37,307 nt of DNA, from assembly GCA_016794465.1 (NCBI GenBank), contig JAEUKA010000019.1:1-37307 (forward strand), given 5' to 3'. Source of the stretch: Myxococcales bacterium (GTDB lineage Bacteria; Myxococcota_A; Polyangia; Palsa-1104; JAEUJZ01). Each line of letters opens with the position of its first letter. Position 1 is the first letter of the stretch. Below are positions 14,542 to 26,283 of the stretch, piece after piece. Both the position numbers and the translations under genes were made by a program. Under the pieces are notes generated by a model. It searched no databases. It was given only the letters and a program-made list of their open reading frames with translations, and was not told where the DNA came from.

Positions 14542-17500
14542 CTAGTCGTGATTGCGGGTGCGGAGGACGCCGACGCCGGGGTCTTGGGAGGGGACGTTGA
14601 TCTCTTTCCAGGGGACGACGCCGGGAGGCCGCCACGAGGTGCCACGGCCAACCTGGACCCACACCGGATTGGTCAGCGCATAGGGCTGCTCGTTGCCCAC
14701 CACCACCGCGCCGATGTCGGTGGTCGCAGCGATGCCGAGCGGTCCAGCCAGCGCGCCCACCGCATCCGAGACGAGCAGAAACGGCTCCTCGGTGCCGGTC
14801 ACCACCGGGAACATCGGTCGATCGCCCACCGCCTCCAGCACAATCCACGAGTCTCGCGGCAGTGTCAGCGTCAGCTGTCCGCTCACCGGCCCCTGCGGCG
14901 GCAGCGCGGTATCGGCCAAGCTGCGATCCGGATCGACCAGAATCCGCTGCACCATCCGGCCATTCACATAGACATGGATGCGACCGACCGACACCCACGG
15001 GGGCGCCGCCAGCCGGTAATTCACCGTGACTTTTCCGTCGGGCGCCCTGACCTCGGAGCCGATCGGCGCCGCCGTGACCTCTGCGCCACTTGACACCGTA
15101 AAGGTCAGAAACGGCCCATGAGAGAGCGTCGCCGCCCGCCGAACCTTGACCGCATCGACCAGCCGCGCCGCATCGACTCGCACCGGATCATCGTCGCCAA
15201 AGTACAGGTACGTGCGGGGCGCGCCGGGCTCCTCTCCGACATCGGCGTGGGTATCGGAAGCCGCAATCGCCGTGTGCCGAAAGCCTTGGTTGAGCAAGTG
15301 AAACCAGTCATCGACCGCCCCCGGAAACACCGCTTCGACATTGTCCAGTCCACTCGCCCCCGGATCGGCGGAAGGTGTCTTGTCGAGGAGGATCGTCCCC
15401 GGCACCAGCGCCTCGGTCGTACTCGCGGGCCGCAGGATCTTTCCGTTGAGACTGCACGGATCAAGCTGCGTCTTCGGATCAAAGCCCACCGGCAGCGGCT
15501 TGTAACACGCGTCAGGCCAGTCCGCAGGCACCCGCACGCTGTGGATTTCGTGGCCGAGCTTGCCGTTCAAGATCTCCAGCGCATCGCAGTTATAGGAGAG
15601 GAGGCTCTTGCCGTGCGCGTCGTGGAACGCCGGACCGCTTGCCCCCGCGAGCCGCTTCGAGGTGCCTTGCGCGATCAGCTCTCCGGTGATGGAAGAGCGC
15701 CCGTACTGGTTGAAGTAGCCCTGCGTCGAGTCGCGCGGGTGATTGCAGACAATGATGTTCGATCCGGCGCGGGGATCGGCAAGCTTGCGGAGTCCGGCGA
15801 ACAGCTCCTCCGGGGGACGACCAAACCACTCGAACGCGCCGTGCGTCACCGGACCCACTTGGTAGTCGAGCGGATAGGAGTTGAAGTGGCCACTCTCAAG
15901 CGTCGTAAACTCGATTCCCACAAAGCTGGTCAGCCACGGGCGCAGCGCCAGCTGATCGACCATGGGCCGCCAGTCCGAGATGAAGTTGTGATCGGTCGAG
16001 ATCGCGATCTCGACTCCCTCGCCCGCCGCTGAAGTCACACGCGGCGCGATTCCCATCCGCGAGTCGATCGAGTTCTCACTGTGTACGTGCGCGTCCATCG
16101 ACATCCAGCCGGTGGTGTCCACCACTCTCGTCAGCTGCGCCGAGACAGAGGCCGCATTCCCAGACTCGACTTCGATCGGAACCGAAGCGAGATCGTACTC
16201 AAAGCCGCGACTGAAATAGACGGTGTAGCGCCCCGGACGAACCGGAATCGTGACGTGTCCATCGGCGCCGGTATACGCCACTGCTTCAATCACCGCCCGC
16301 TGTCCTACCTTGCTGTCAGGAAGCATGTCACTAAAGAGATAGTCCTCTCCCGCTTGGACATCGAACACCGCTCCTGACCGTCTCTGTGTGTTGGTCAGAG
16401 CCCGATCGTACTGCGCGACCACCGACACCTTGGCCGGCAGGGGTCGTCCCGATTGATCCACCACCAGCGCTTGCAGATAGGTCAGCGGCGGCAGGACCGG
16501 ATCAATGAACGTACTTTCGCCCGCTCTCACTTCAAACGGAACAAACGGTCCAAGGGGCCGGCCCGCACTCTGGACACGATAGGCGTAGCGACCGGGCGGC
16601 AGACTCCCAAACAGGTTCCCAGCATCGTCCGGATAGTCTTGGGAATAGGGGCGACACAGGCTGTTGGGTGCCGTCGCTGCACACAGTCGCAGACCGGCAT
16701 CCAGGTAGTCATCCTCTTTCGCAAATGCCGCCGTGGTAAGTCCCAGTGCTTGGTAGATCAGCACCTGTCCGGAAGCCGTGGACTCACCCCCTTGCAGCGA
16801 GCGGAGGATGCCCTGATAGCTGCCGGTGGTCGTGCCGCGCAGCCCGTGAATGTCGTCGACAATCGAAGCGACATCCCCACCCCCTACAATGAAGTACTGC
16901 GTCATCTCGACAAAGCCGCCCGGCGCAATCGTGGTCTTCACAGAGTCACTGAACACCCCAATGAACGAGATGGCGGTAAACGGCACCAGCAGCGAGGTAT
17001 TGTCGATCGGCGTGAACGTATCTGTGTACTTGCCTAGGTTGCGATACGCGTCGGCATTCTGCTTTACGAAGTTGGTATCACTTGGCGCTGCCACCAGTCC
17101 GTAGCTGACGCGATCTCGCTGGCGGCTGGCGGCAGAGGCGATGAACTCTGTGACGACTCCGTTAAAGGCCGGCAGCGGCAGTCCGCGCGCAAAGGAGCGC
17201 TCCAGTGGATGGCGCAGATCGAAGCCCGTTCCCGGCAGCCAGACATTGTTCATCCGTCCGTACAGCATCACCATTCCGATCGGAACCCGCACCGTGCTCA
17301 GATCGACGCCACCGATCTGCTGCTGAAAGGTCGGATTGGCCAAGATCGAAGAAGGAATCTGGAGCGGAAAGCGCGTCTTGTTGATGATGCGAGAGTGAAT
17401 CTCGACGCGACGCACCCCGGGACGCAGCACATAGTCCACTTCATAGCGCGCGTTTTCGTTCTGCAGCTTGTTTAGCTCCGCCGCAAAGTCCGCGAAAGGG

Positions 17501-18093
17501 AGTCCCAGAAGGAGGGCCAAGCGGACCAGCTCGCTCGTCCCGGTACTCGAGTGGGAAGCGGTCGGGAGGAGGTAGCTCAGGAACAGGCTGTCGAACACCT
17601 TGAGCAGGGTCAGAAACTCGCCACCGCCCCCCGATGCACGGACCACTGCGACGCCTTGCTCGTAGCGGACCCGGCTTGCTCCGTAGCGCTCTTCATAGGG
17701 CTTGGTTCCGTCGGACAGGACTTCAACCTTGTCGCATGCAACGGCTTGGAAAAAGAACGATGGAAACATCTCTGCAAAGATGTCGTGGCCACCCAGGCGA
17801 TTGGACTCACTGCGGCCCTGTTCATCAAAGCGACGCAGATCCGCGTCGATGATTCCTCCGCCATAGACTCCGAACCCGCGTGAGAAGCCCGCATTCTGAA
17901 TCACCACCCGAATGCGATCGTTCTGAAGCATGTAGTCGCCCACTTCACCGAGTGCGCGCGGACCGCCTCCGAACAACTGCGTGCGATCGGTCACCCGAAA
18001 CGCCCGTGGTGGCAGCGGCTCCGACGGGCGCTGACAGGTTCCCAGCGACAGAAGAGACAGCGTACAGAATAGAAAGAGGAGCGCCCGATTCAT
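14542..18093 (-). CDS. Large PHP-domain (CehA/McbA-like) exported metallohydrolase
   Basis: An 1183-aa protein from ATG 18093, set by AAAGGAG 6 nt upstream. An N-terminal signal ends in LGTC (Cys20; Thr at -1 makes lipidation less certain). Residues about 30-500 are a beta-rich region that I do not recognise. Around 500-650 are two carboxypeptidase-regulatory/Cna-B-like modules (VDQSGRPLPAKVSVV; GHVTIPVRPGRYTVYF). The PHP catalytic module follows: MDAHVHSENSIDS (His near 668-670), STDHNF (about 700), NHPRD and ASDTHADVG (about 946). These supply the expected metal ligands, so a phosphoesterase or other hydrolase acting outside the cytoplasm is likely. A C-terminal beta domain ends the chain. 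The gene follows a porin gene by 13 nt in one transcription unit. The substrate is unknown. Confidence 0.82.
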   Translation of the reverse strand: MNRALLFLFCTLSLLSLGTCQRPSEPLPPRAFRVTDRTQLFGGGPRALGEVGDYMLQNDRIRVVIQNAGFSRGFGVYGGGIIDADLRRFDEQGRSESNRLGGHDIFAEMFPSFFFQAVACDKVEVLSDGTKPYEERYGASRVRYEQGVAVVRASGGGGEFLTLLKVFDSLFLSYLLPTASHSSTGTSELVRLALLLGLPFADFAAELNKLQNENARYEVDYVLRPGVRRVEIHSRIINKTRFPLQIPSSILANPTFQQQIGGVDLSTVRVPIGMVMLYGRMNNVWLPGTGFDLRHPLERSFARGLPLPAFNGVVTEFIASAASRQRDRVSYGLVAAPSDTNFVKQNADAYRNLGKYTDTFTPIDNTSLLVPFTAISFIGVFSDSVKTTIAPGGFVEMTQYFIVGGGDVASIVDDIHGLRGTTTGSYQGILRSLQGGESTASGQVLIYQALGLTTAAFAKEDDYLDAGLRLCAATAPNSLCRPYSQDYPDDAGNLFGSLPPGRYAYRVQSAGRPLGPFVPFEVRAGESTFIDPVLPPLTYLQALVVDQSGRPLPAKVSVVAQYDRALTNTQRRSGAVFDVQAGEDYLFSDMLPDSKVGQRAVIEAVAYTGADGHVTIPVRPGRYTVYFSRGFEYDLASVPIEVESGNAASVSAQLTRVVDTTGWMSMDAHVHSENSIDSRMGIAPRVTSAAGEGVEIAISTDHNFISDWRPMVDQLALRPWLTSFVGIEFTTLESGHFNSYPLDYQVGPVTHGAFEWFGRPPEELFAGLRKLADPRAGSNIIVCNHPRDSTQGYFNQYGRSSITGELIAQGTSKRLAGASGPAFHDAHGKSLLSYNCDALEILNGKLGHEIHSVRVPADWPDACYKPLPVGFDPKTQLDPCSLNGKILRPASTTEALVPGTILLDKTPSADPGASGLDNVEAVFPGAVDDWFHLLNQGFRHTAIAASDTHADVGEEPGAPRTYLYFGDDDPVRVDAARLVDAVKVRRAATLSHGPFLTFTVSSGAEVTAAPIGSEVRAPDGKVTVNYRLAAPPWVSVGRIHVYVNGRMVQRILVDPDRSLADTALPPQGPVSGQLTLTLPRDSWIVLEAVGDRPMFPVVTGTEEPFLLVSDAVGALAGPLGIAATTDIGAVVVGNEQPYALTNPVWVQVGRGTSWRPPGVVPWKEINVPSQDPGVGVLRTRNHD

Positions 18094-18106
18094 CGCCGAC
18101 TCCTTT

Positions 18107-19420
18107 CTAGAATGCAGCCACGATGTCTGCTTCAAAGCGATCGTTGCGAAGGATGTTCGGACTCTGTTCGGTGGTGATGGTGTAGTTGAGAGAGACGTGA
18201 ACCGGGAAGGTCCGCGTCGGTCGAACAAACACTCCGAACGTGTGATACATCAGCGCCAGCGAGTCATCAAATCGCTGATCCGCATCGGTGATCGGAGTCG
18301 TCGCCAGGTGCGCACGCGGTGAATAGGAAGCGATGCGATAGCCGGGAATGACCTCGAGGGGAATCTTGGGAATCGTGTAGCGCAGGTGTGCCCACCAGCC
18401 GAGTCGCTCGAGCGGCGGAATGGCACTCAAGGTATCGCGCGTCGTCTTGACGTACAGAATCGCCGCTTGCAGCTCGACCCCGACAAAGGAAGCGGCCAGA
18501 TCTGCGGCGACCCCGACATCTGTCTCTTTGATGAGATCAGGCAAGTTCCCGAGGGTGCGAGGATTCCACTGCGCCGCGATTCCTAGATGCACAATCGGCT
18601 TGCGGAGATCATCTGTGACCGCATACATCGGCCGCACCTGATCGAGAGGGAGTCCATCCTTTCCCCAAAAGGAAAACTCTGCTCGACCACGTACCGCCGG
18701 AATGTTGTTGTCTGAAAGCAGCTGATTCTGTCCATTCCCATTGCCGGCAAACAGCGAGTAACGAAACGAGGTATTCCCTCCCAGCGGCACATGTCCCGAG
18801 TGAATCGAGACTCCCAGGTTGCGATCCGCGCCCATTCCGCGCGTGGTAAAGCCCTCGGTCTGCTGCACTCCTTCGATGGGCACCGCGCGCGACACAAACG
18901 GTAGCTCGGCGTCGGACCGCATGCTGTCGAGATCCCACGGCGCCACCATCTGCCCAATCGACACCCGCAAGAAACGGAGTGGCGCCCAGGTCAGATACGC
19001 ATCCCGCAGCCGCGCCGTCAGCTGTCCGCCGGGAAACGACTGGCTCAGCCGATCTTCGCTCGCTCCCTCGAATGAGACACGCCCGGCCAGCATGCCTTTG
19101 TACTGGACGTTGGCACTGACGCGCGCTTGCTCGAGCTGAAAGCCGTTGTTACGACCGGCGAGGTTGTAGTTCTGCGGCTCCTCAATCCAGCGGTAGGCCG
19201 CGTGAAGGTAGCCGCCGAGATCAAAGCGCCAGATCGGCATCGGGACCGGGACAGCAGTCGGGATCGGCACTGTGCCTGGTGCATCTCCAGAAGGAGGAAT
19301 CGGCACCGACTCAGCGGGCAGCGGCGGGACATGATCGCCATAGCCCTGGGCATTGGCCGCAGACAGCGAGAGCAGCAGCGACAGCACGGCGGCACAGATC
19401 GCGAAGACGGATCGCAACAC
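18107..19420 (-). CDS. Outer-membrane porin (phosphate-selective porin O/P-like)
   Basis: A 437-aa protein starting at GTG 19420, with GGAGG 6 nt upstream. A signal peptide ends ANA-QG (residue 24), followed by a Pro-rich periplasmic segment. The rest alternates amphipathic strands (WRFDLGGYLHAAYRWIEE, LEQARVSANVQYKGMLAGRVSFEG, LRDAYLTWAPLRFLRVSIGQ) in the style of OprO/P-type porins, including the GQMVAPWDLD segment. The chain ends in Phe, the usual Bam-recognised terminus. It probably forms a trimeric channel. The PHP hydrolase gene begins 13 nt downstream, so a shared substrate (porin uptake, then hydrolysis) is a reasonable inference. Antisense open frames here are shadows. Confidence 0.75.
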   Translation of the reverse strand: MLRSVFAICAAVLSLLLSLSAANAQGYGDHVPPLPAESVPIPPSGDAPGTVPIPTAVPVPMPIWRFDLGGYLHAAYRWIEEPQNYNLAGRNNGFQLEQARVSANVQYKGMLAGRVSFEGASEDRLSQSFPGGQLTARLRDAYLTWAPLRFLRVSIGQMVAPWDLDSMRSDAELPFVSRAVPIEGVQQTEGFTTRGMGADRNLGVSIHSGHVPLGGNTSFRYSLFAGNGNGQNQLLSDNNIPAVRGRAEFSFWGKDGLPLDQVRPMYAVTDDLRKPIVHLGIAAQWNPRTLGNLPDLIKETDVGVAADLAASFVGVELQAAILYVKTTRDTLSAIPPLERLGWWAHLRYTIPKIPLEVIPGYRIASYSPRAHLATTPITDADQRFDDSLALMYHTFGVFVRPTRTFPVHVSLNYTITTEQSPNILRNDRFEADIVAAF

Positions 19421-19528
19421 GGGAAACCTCCGTCGGAGACTCGGCGACTCCGCACCGGCTCCAGCATGAAGATGTACGAGCGCAGACTACAGACCCGCCC
19501 GCAGAGGAACCTACGGCCCGCCTTACTG

Positions 19529-20029
19529 TCAAGGCTCCGCGTTGCCCGGTTTGTTGGGATCTTTGGAATCTTTGGAGTCTTTGGGACTGTCCGGCGCTGC
19601 TGACTCCGGCGAGTCCCACGGATACTCCGTCGGCTCGAGGACGCGCGGCGGCAAGAGCTTGGCGGCGGACTTCGTCGGGGTCGAATCGGCGGGCTCCCAG
19701 TGCTCGTAGCTGCCTCGGCTTACGTCCTCGACTGCGCCATCGCCATAGTCGATAAAGTCCTGCTCATCGTCGGTGATTCGCGCAAACGCCAGGTCATCGA
19801 TGAACTGCAGGATCTTCTGCACCTGTGACTGGGTGTAGCCGCGCTGATTGGACAGCACCACAAAGCCAAGCTGCGCCGTATCCCACGAGTCTCCGTCGCC
19901 CACCTCGGCAATCGCGCAGTTCCACTTTTGATGGACGCGATCCTTGATGCGGCGCAGCACCGAGCGCTTGTCCTTATCGGAGTGACAGTCTTCGAGCTGC
20001 AAGGTGATGCGACAGACACCGACGATCAT
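19529..20029 (-). CDS. DUF503 (YlxP-like) family protein with acidic C-terminal tail
   Basis: A 166-aa protein. The first 95 residues are the DUF503 fold (MIVGVCRITLQLEDCHSDKDKRSVLRRIKDRV; NCAIAEVGDGDSWDTAQLGFVVLSN), a small alpha/beta domain found next to infB/rbfA in many bacteria. The family has no settled function, though ribosome assembly is suspected from context. The C-terminal 70 residues are an unusual Pro/Ser/Asp/Lys-rich disordered tail (DSPKDSKDSKDPNKPGNAEP) that standard members lack. The gene follows infB by 66 nt in the rimP-nusA-infB operon. The rbfA and truB genes expected next are absent; a porin operon begins instead. Confidence 0.88.
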   Translation of the reverse strand: MIVGVCRITLQLEDCHSDKDKRSVLRRIKDRVHQKWNCAIAEVGDGDSWDTAQLGFVVLSNQRGYTQSQVQKILQFIDDLAFARITDDEQDFIDYGDGAVEDVSRGSYEHWEPADSTPTKSAAKLLPPRVLEPTEYPWDSPESAAPDSPKDSKDSKDPNKPGNAEP

Positions 20030-20095
20030 CTGCTGGCCTAGAACAAGTAAGCGAAGACCGACAGTCGGGCCGCCGGTCTGATAGCGCGGAAAGAC

Positions 20096-23376
<3,281 letters not shown>

Positions 23377-23380
<4 letters not shown>

Positions 23381-23742
23381 GAATGGTTGTCCTGATTCTT
23401 CAAGCTCAACGCAGGGGCCAGTGTGCCCGGCTGCGAGCCGTCACAGACGGCGGCAAGTTGGTACAGCGCTGCGACATCACCAACCTGGACACTGCGCCGC
23501 AGCGACCGCGCAAATCCGCCTTTTAGAGCTGTCTCGATGCACCGCTTCCGACGATGCACGTACGTACCACGACCGGCCTGCCGACGACCCAGCCCAAACG
23601 AAAGCCGCCCGCTCTGATCGGAGACGGCGCGCAGCAGCTCGGCCTGGCTGTCACGTTCGCGACAACCGACACAGGTTCGCACCGGCCCAGAAAAGGCCGC
23701 GACCTGCGATGCCCCAAGCTTTGCTGCGACTGCTTCCACCAT
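23377..23742 (-). CDS. ylxR: YlxR family (DUF448) RNA-binding protein
   Basis: A 121-aa protein from ATG 23742, with GAGGGAAG upstream. The family signature [17 protein letters not shown] is at about 22-38, then [18 protein letters not shown], the positively charged face with conserved Cys and the G-R-G-x-Y motif. The family is a small nucleoid/RNA-binding protein nearly always placed between nusA and infB. The first 20 residues and the C-terminal 25 residues are less conserved extensions. The start codon lies 15 nt after the nusA stop, and its own stop overlaps the infB start, so expression is tied to both neighbours. Confidence 0.93.
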
Positions 23743-23757
23743 CGGCTGCTTCCCTCG

Positions 23758-25395
23758 CTAGCGACTGCCCCGCGTCAAAAGTCGCGTCACCCGACGCTTC
23801 ACATCCCGCGCTTCATCGAGCGTAAGATCGGCCGCCTGCGCGAGCCGCTCCTCGTCTTCTTCTTCCATCGACTCCAGCGTCGTATATCCGGCGTCCATCA
23901 GTCGCGCCACGATGTCTGGATCAATCCCCGGCAGTGGGCTCGATGGACCGGCGTTACGCGACGGCGCCGGAGCTGGGGCTCGGCTCGGTGCCGGCTCCTG
24001 ACGAACAGGACCCCCGTGCGCCAGCTCCGAGCGGGCCGGCCGCTCACTCGGCGGTAGCGGCGGCTCACCACGCTTGCGGCGCTCCTCATTGACGAAGCCC
24101 AGCGCAGCCTCTTTGAGCCTGGTCGCGCCCGCTTCTCCACCGACGCCAGGAACGCCACGCAGATCGTCGATCCGCGCTTCCGCCAAATCCGACACCGACC
24201 GCCAGCCGAGCCGAAACAGCGTACTCGACAGCTCTTCCGACGAGCCTTCCAGCCCGGCGAGGACCTGCCGCTCGACCTGCTCCATCTCGCGAACCCGGCT
24301 CTCGGCATGAATGTCAATTCGCCAGCCGGACAGCTGCGACGCCAGTCGGACGTTCTGTCCCTTTTTGCCAATCGCCAGGCTGAGCTTGTCGTCGGGGACA
24401 ATCAGCTCCATGGTGTGGTTTTCGGCGTCGATGACCACTCGAGCGACCTCGGCGGGTGCTATCGCGTTGCAAACAAAGCGCGCCGGATCTTCGCTGTAGG
24501 GGACGATGTCGATCTTTTCGCCGCGCAGCTCCTGCACCACCGCCTGGACGCGCGAGCCCTTGATGCCGACGCAGGCGCCGACAGGGTCCACGTCGCGATC
24601 GCGAGAGCTAACGGCAATCTTGCTGCGCGAGCCGGGCTCACGGGCCGACGACTCGATGCGGACGATCTTTTCGTAGATCTCGCTGACTTCTTGCTCGAAC
24701 AGCTTCTCGAGGAGTCCCTTCGAGGCCCGCGACAAGATGATCTGCGGACCGCGCGCGTTTTTCTCGATGTCGACGACGTAGGCGATGATGCGGTCGCCGA
24801 TTCGATAGTTTTCCCGCTGAACCTGCTCACGGACCGGCAAGATCGCTTCGGTCTTGCCCAGATCCACGATGATGTTGCCGCGCTCAAAGCGACGGACAGT
24901 GCCGTTGATGAGCTCGCCTTTGCGGTCGCGGTACTCGTTGAAGGTGTTCTCGCGCTCGGCCTCGCGGATGCGCTGGATGATGACCTGCTTGGCGGTCTGG
25001 GCAGCGATGCGACCGAAGCGCTTCACCGTGTCGTGCAGATCGAGGATGACGCCATACTTACGCTCCTGCTCGGAGGCTTTGTCGGCGTCGCCGTCGGTAT
25101 AGAAGATCTGAAACAGGAGTTCGTCGCCCACCTCGGCGCGCAGACCCTGACGGTCAGCGTCAACCTTGGCGATGTCACGCCCCTTGATGCCTGAGGAGTC
25201 GGTGACAATGCAGACCTGAAACAGGTCCACCTGCCCGCTGTCTTCGTTGAACTGCGCCTCAAGCTCGCGCTCGAGGCCAAAGACCTTCTTGGCAGCGGTC
25301 ATGATGGCTTGCTCGAGCGTCTGGACGAGGACCTTTTTGTCGATCCCTTTGTCCTTGCCTACTTGCTCAAGCACCATCGAGAGGTTGGGTTGCAT
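23758..25395 (-). CDS. nusA: Transcription termination/antitermination factor NusA
   Basis: A 545-aa RNA polymerase-binding factor that modulates pausing, termination and antitermination. The N-terminal polymerase-binding domain spans about 1-125 ([20 protein letters not shown]). The S1 domain is about 130-205 ([21 protein letters not shown]), and KH1/KH2 are about 215-350 ([42 protein letters not shown]). A helix-hairpin-helix-like region follows ([28 protein letters not shown]). A Pro/Ala-rich linker leads to a last helical module ([19 protein letters not shown]), making it about 50 aa longer than E. coli NusA. The start is ATG 25395, preceded by AAGG. It lies second in the operon, 69 nt after rimP. 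Confidence 0.97.
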   Translation of the reverse strand: MQPNLSMVLEQVGKDKGIDKKVLVQTLEQAIMTAAKKVFGLERELEAQFNEDSGQVDLFQVCIVTDSSGIKGRDIAKVDADRQGLRAEVGDELLFQIFYTDGDADKASEQERKYGVILDLHDTVKRFGRIAAQTAKQVIIQRIREAERENTFNEYRDRKGELINGTVRRFERGNIIVDLGKTEAILPVREQVQRENYRIGDRIIAYVVDIEKNARGPQIILSRASKGLLEKLFEQEVSEIYEKIVRIESSAREPGSRSKIAVSSRDRDVDPVGACVGIKGSRVQAVVQELRGEKIDIVPYSEDPARFVCNAIAPAEVARVVIDAENHTMELIVPDDKLSLAIGKKGQNVRLASQLSGWRIDIHAESRVREMEQVERQVLAGLEGSSEELSSTLFRLGWRSVSDLAEARIDDLRGVPGVGGEAGATRLKEAALGFVNEERRKRGEPPLPPSERPARSELAHGGPVRQEPAPSRAPAPAPSRNAGPSSPLPGIDPDIVARLMDAGYTTLESMEEEDEERLAQAADLTLDEARDVKRRVTRLLTRGSR

Positions 25396-25464
25396 CGCGT
25401 TTACCTTAACTTCCTGGCCTATGCCTCTTGGCCGATTCGTCCTGGACTGCGTTCCTAGCTCGGG

Positions 25465-25980
25465 TCAGACGAACTCAAACACCGCGTTGGCTTTTTCAAT
25501 TTCCTCGATCACAAGCTCAAAGCAACCGGCGCCTTCCACAGCCATCCGAACGCGGTCACCTTCCACCGCTTCGATCGTTCCGGAAAAGTTGCGGCGCGGC
25601 ACCGAGTCGGGCTGCCGTGGACCTTGCAGCGCAAACGACTGCTCCGCATCGGGACGCAGCCGAACTTTGGCCTTCTTCCCGATGAAGCGCGCAAAGTCGC
25701 GGCCCTTCTTGAGCGGTCGATCCACACCCGGCGAGCTGACCTCTAAGCTGTACGCTCCTGGCAGCACGTCGTGTACATCCAGCAGAGCCGAAACTTCTCG
25801 CGAGACTGCCACGCAGTCCTGATGCGAGACATGACCTTGCCCGGGCAGCCGATCAATGGTCACGCGCAGGACCCATCCAGACAGACCACGGGTCCATTCC
25901 AGATCGACAAGCTCGTAGCCTTGCCCGTCTACAGCGGGCTCGATCAGCTTGGTCAGGGCTTTGAGGTCAACGGGCTTCAT
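25465..25980 (-). CDS. rimP: Ribosome maturation factor RimP
   Basis: A 171-aa protein needed for 30S maturation. The start is ATG 25980, with AAAGAAG a few nt upstream. The open frame to 26082 crosses the leader terminator and is rejected. The N-terminal domain has LTKLIEPAVDGQGYELVDLEW and RVTIDR, and the middle has the signature HQDCVAVSREVSALLDVHDVL. The SPGVDRPLKKGRDFARFIGKKAKVRL motif is the most conserved part of the family. A short C-terminal SH3-like domain follows (FSGTIEAVEGDRVRMAVEG). It is the first gene of rimP-nusA-ylxR-infB, a conserved order. The leader carries an intrinsic terminator just before the gene. Confidence 0.95.
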   Translation of the reverse strand: MKPVDLKALTKLIEPAVDGQGYELVDLEWTRGLSGWVLRVTIDRLPGQGHVSHQDCVAVSREVSALLDVHDVLPGAYSLEVSSPGVDRPLKKGRDFARFIGKKAKVRLRPDAEQSFALQGPRQPDSVPRRNFSGTIEAVEGDRVRMAVEGAGCFELVIEEIEKANAVFEFV

Positions 25981-25990
25981 GGCTTCTTTC

Positions 25991-26021
25991 AAAAAAAAAG
26001 GCGGGTCCGGGCGGGCCCACC
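25991..26021 (-). terminator. Intrinsic terminator in the rimP leader (candidate attenuator)
   Basis: On the minus strand a 9-bp stem (GGTGGGCCC with GGACCCGCC; one G:U pair and one C-A mismatch) encloses a GCCC loop and is followed directly by nine T. The T-run ends 10 nt before the rimP ATG, within the likely leader and not behind any minus-strand gene. The nearest upstream gene, prfB, is divergent. It is thus placed to attenuate the whole rimP-nusA-infB operon. Confidence 0.7.
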
Positions 26022-26052
26022 TTCCGTGGATTCCTACCAAAATGTATCTCCG

Positions 26053-26082
26053 CCTATACCACCACCTGCGCCCTTCGCGCAA
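26053..26082 (-). promoter_or_regulatory. Possible extended -10 promoter for the rimP operon
   Basis: On the minus strand TGGTATAGG (TGn extended -10, hexamer at 26053-26058) has TTGCGC at 26077-26082, 18 nt upstream. The -35 match is only three of six. Initiation would fall near 26046, giving a leader of about 65 nt that contains the terminator at 25991-26021. Confidence 0.28.
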
Positions 26083-26153
26083 GAGTCAAGCTCCGCACCG
26101 ACGCCAACCGACCCCCTCCGAAGAGAGCCTGCTAAACCCGCAAAATGGCCCGC

Positions 26154-26171
26154 AAAAACCCAGCGGTTTTT
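26154..26171. terminator. A/T-symmetric hairpin between rimP and prfB
   Basis: AAAAACC-CAGC-GGTTTTT forms a 7-bp stem with a 4-nt loop, followed by a T on the plus strand and lying in an otherwise GC-rich region. Its A and T tracts are symmetric, so it could act in either direction and insulate the divergent prfB and rimP units. The G/C content of the stem is low, so it may be weak. Apart from the features listed here, nothing else is seen in 25981-26283. Confidence 0.3.
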
Positions 26172-26283
26172 TGGCCCGACCATGACAGAAGTTGGGAAGT
26201 TACGCTCCACAAAAGGTCTGGCAATCGCTTGGAATCGGACCGCATGGGGTGGCGCTTTTGTGTTAGTTCCTTGCCCACATCAC

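Noticed and set aside
14220..14651. Minus-strand 143-aa frame with 14-residue repeats (LEMIAGVVEKISTA)
   Set aside because: The periodicity comes from the 42-bp DNA repeat, the frame is broken by the 43-bp units, and the remainder overlaps the PHP gene end and the inverted repeat.
15118..16032. Plus-strand 304-aa open frame
   Set aside because: Antisense to the PHP protein, whose catalytic motifs fix the coding strand.
24307..25194. Plus-strand 295-aa open frame
   Set aside because: Antisense to the NusA S1 and KH domains.
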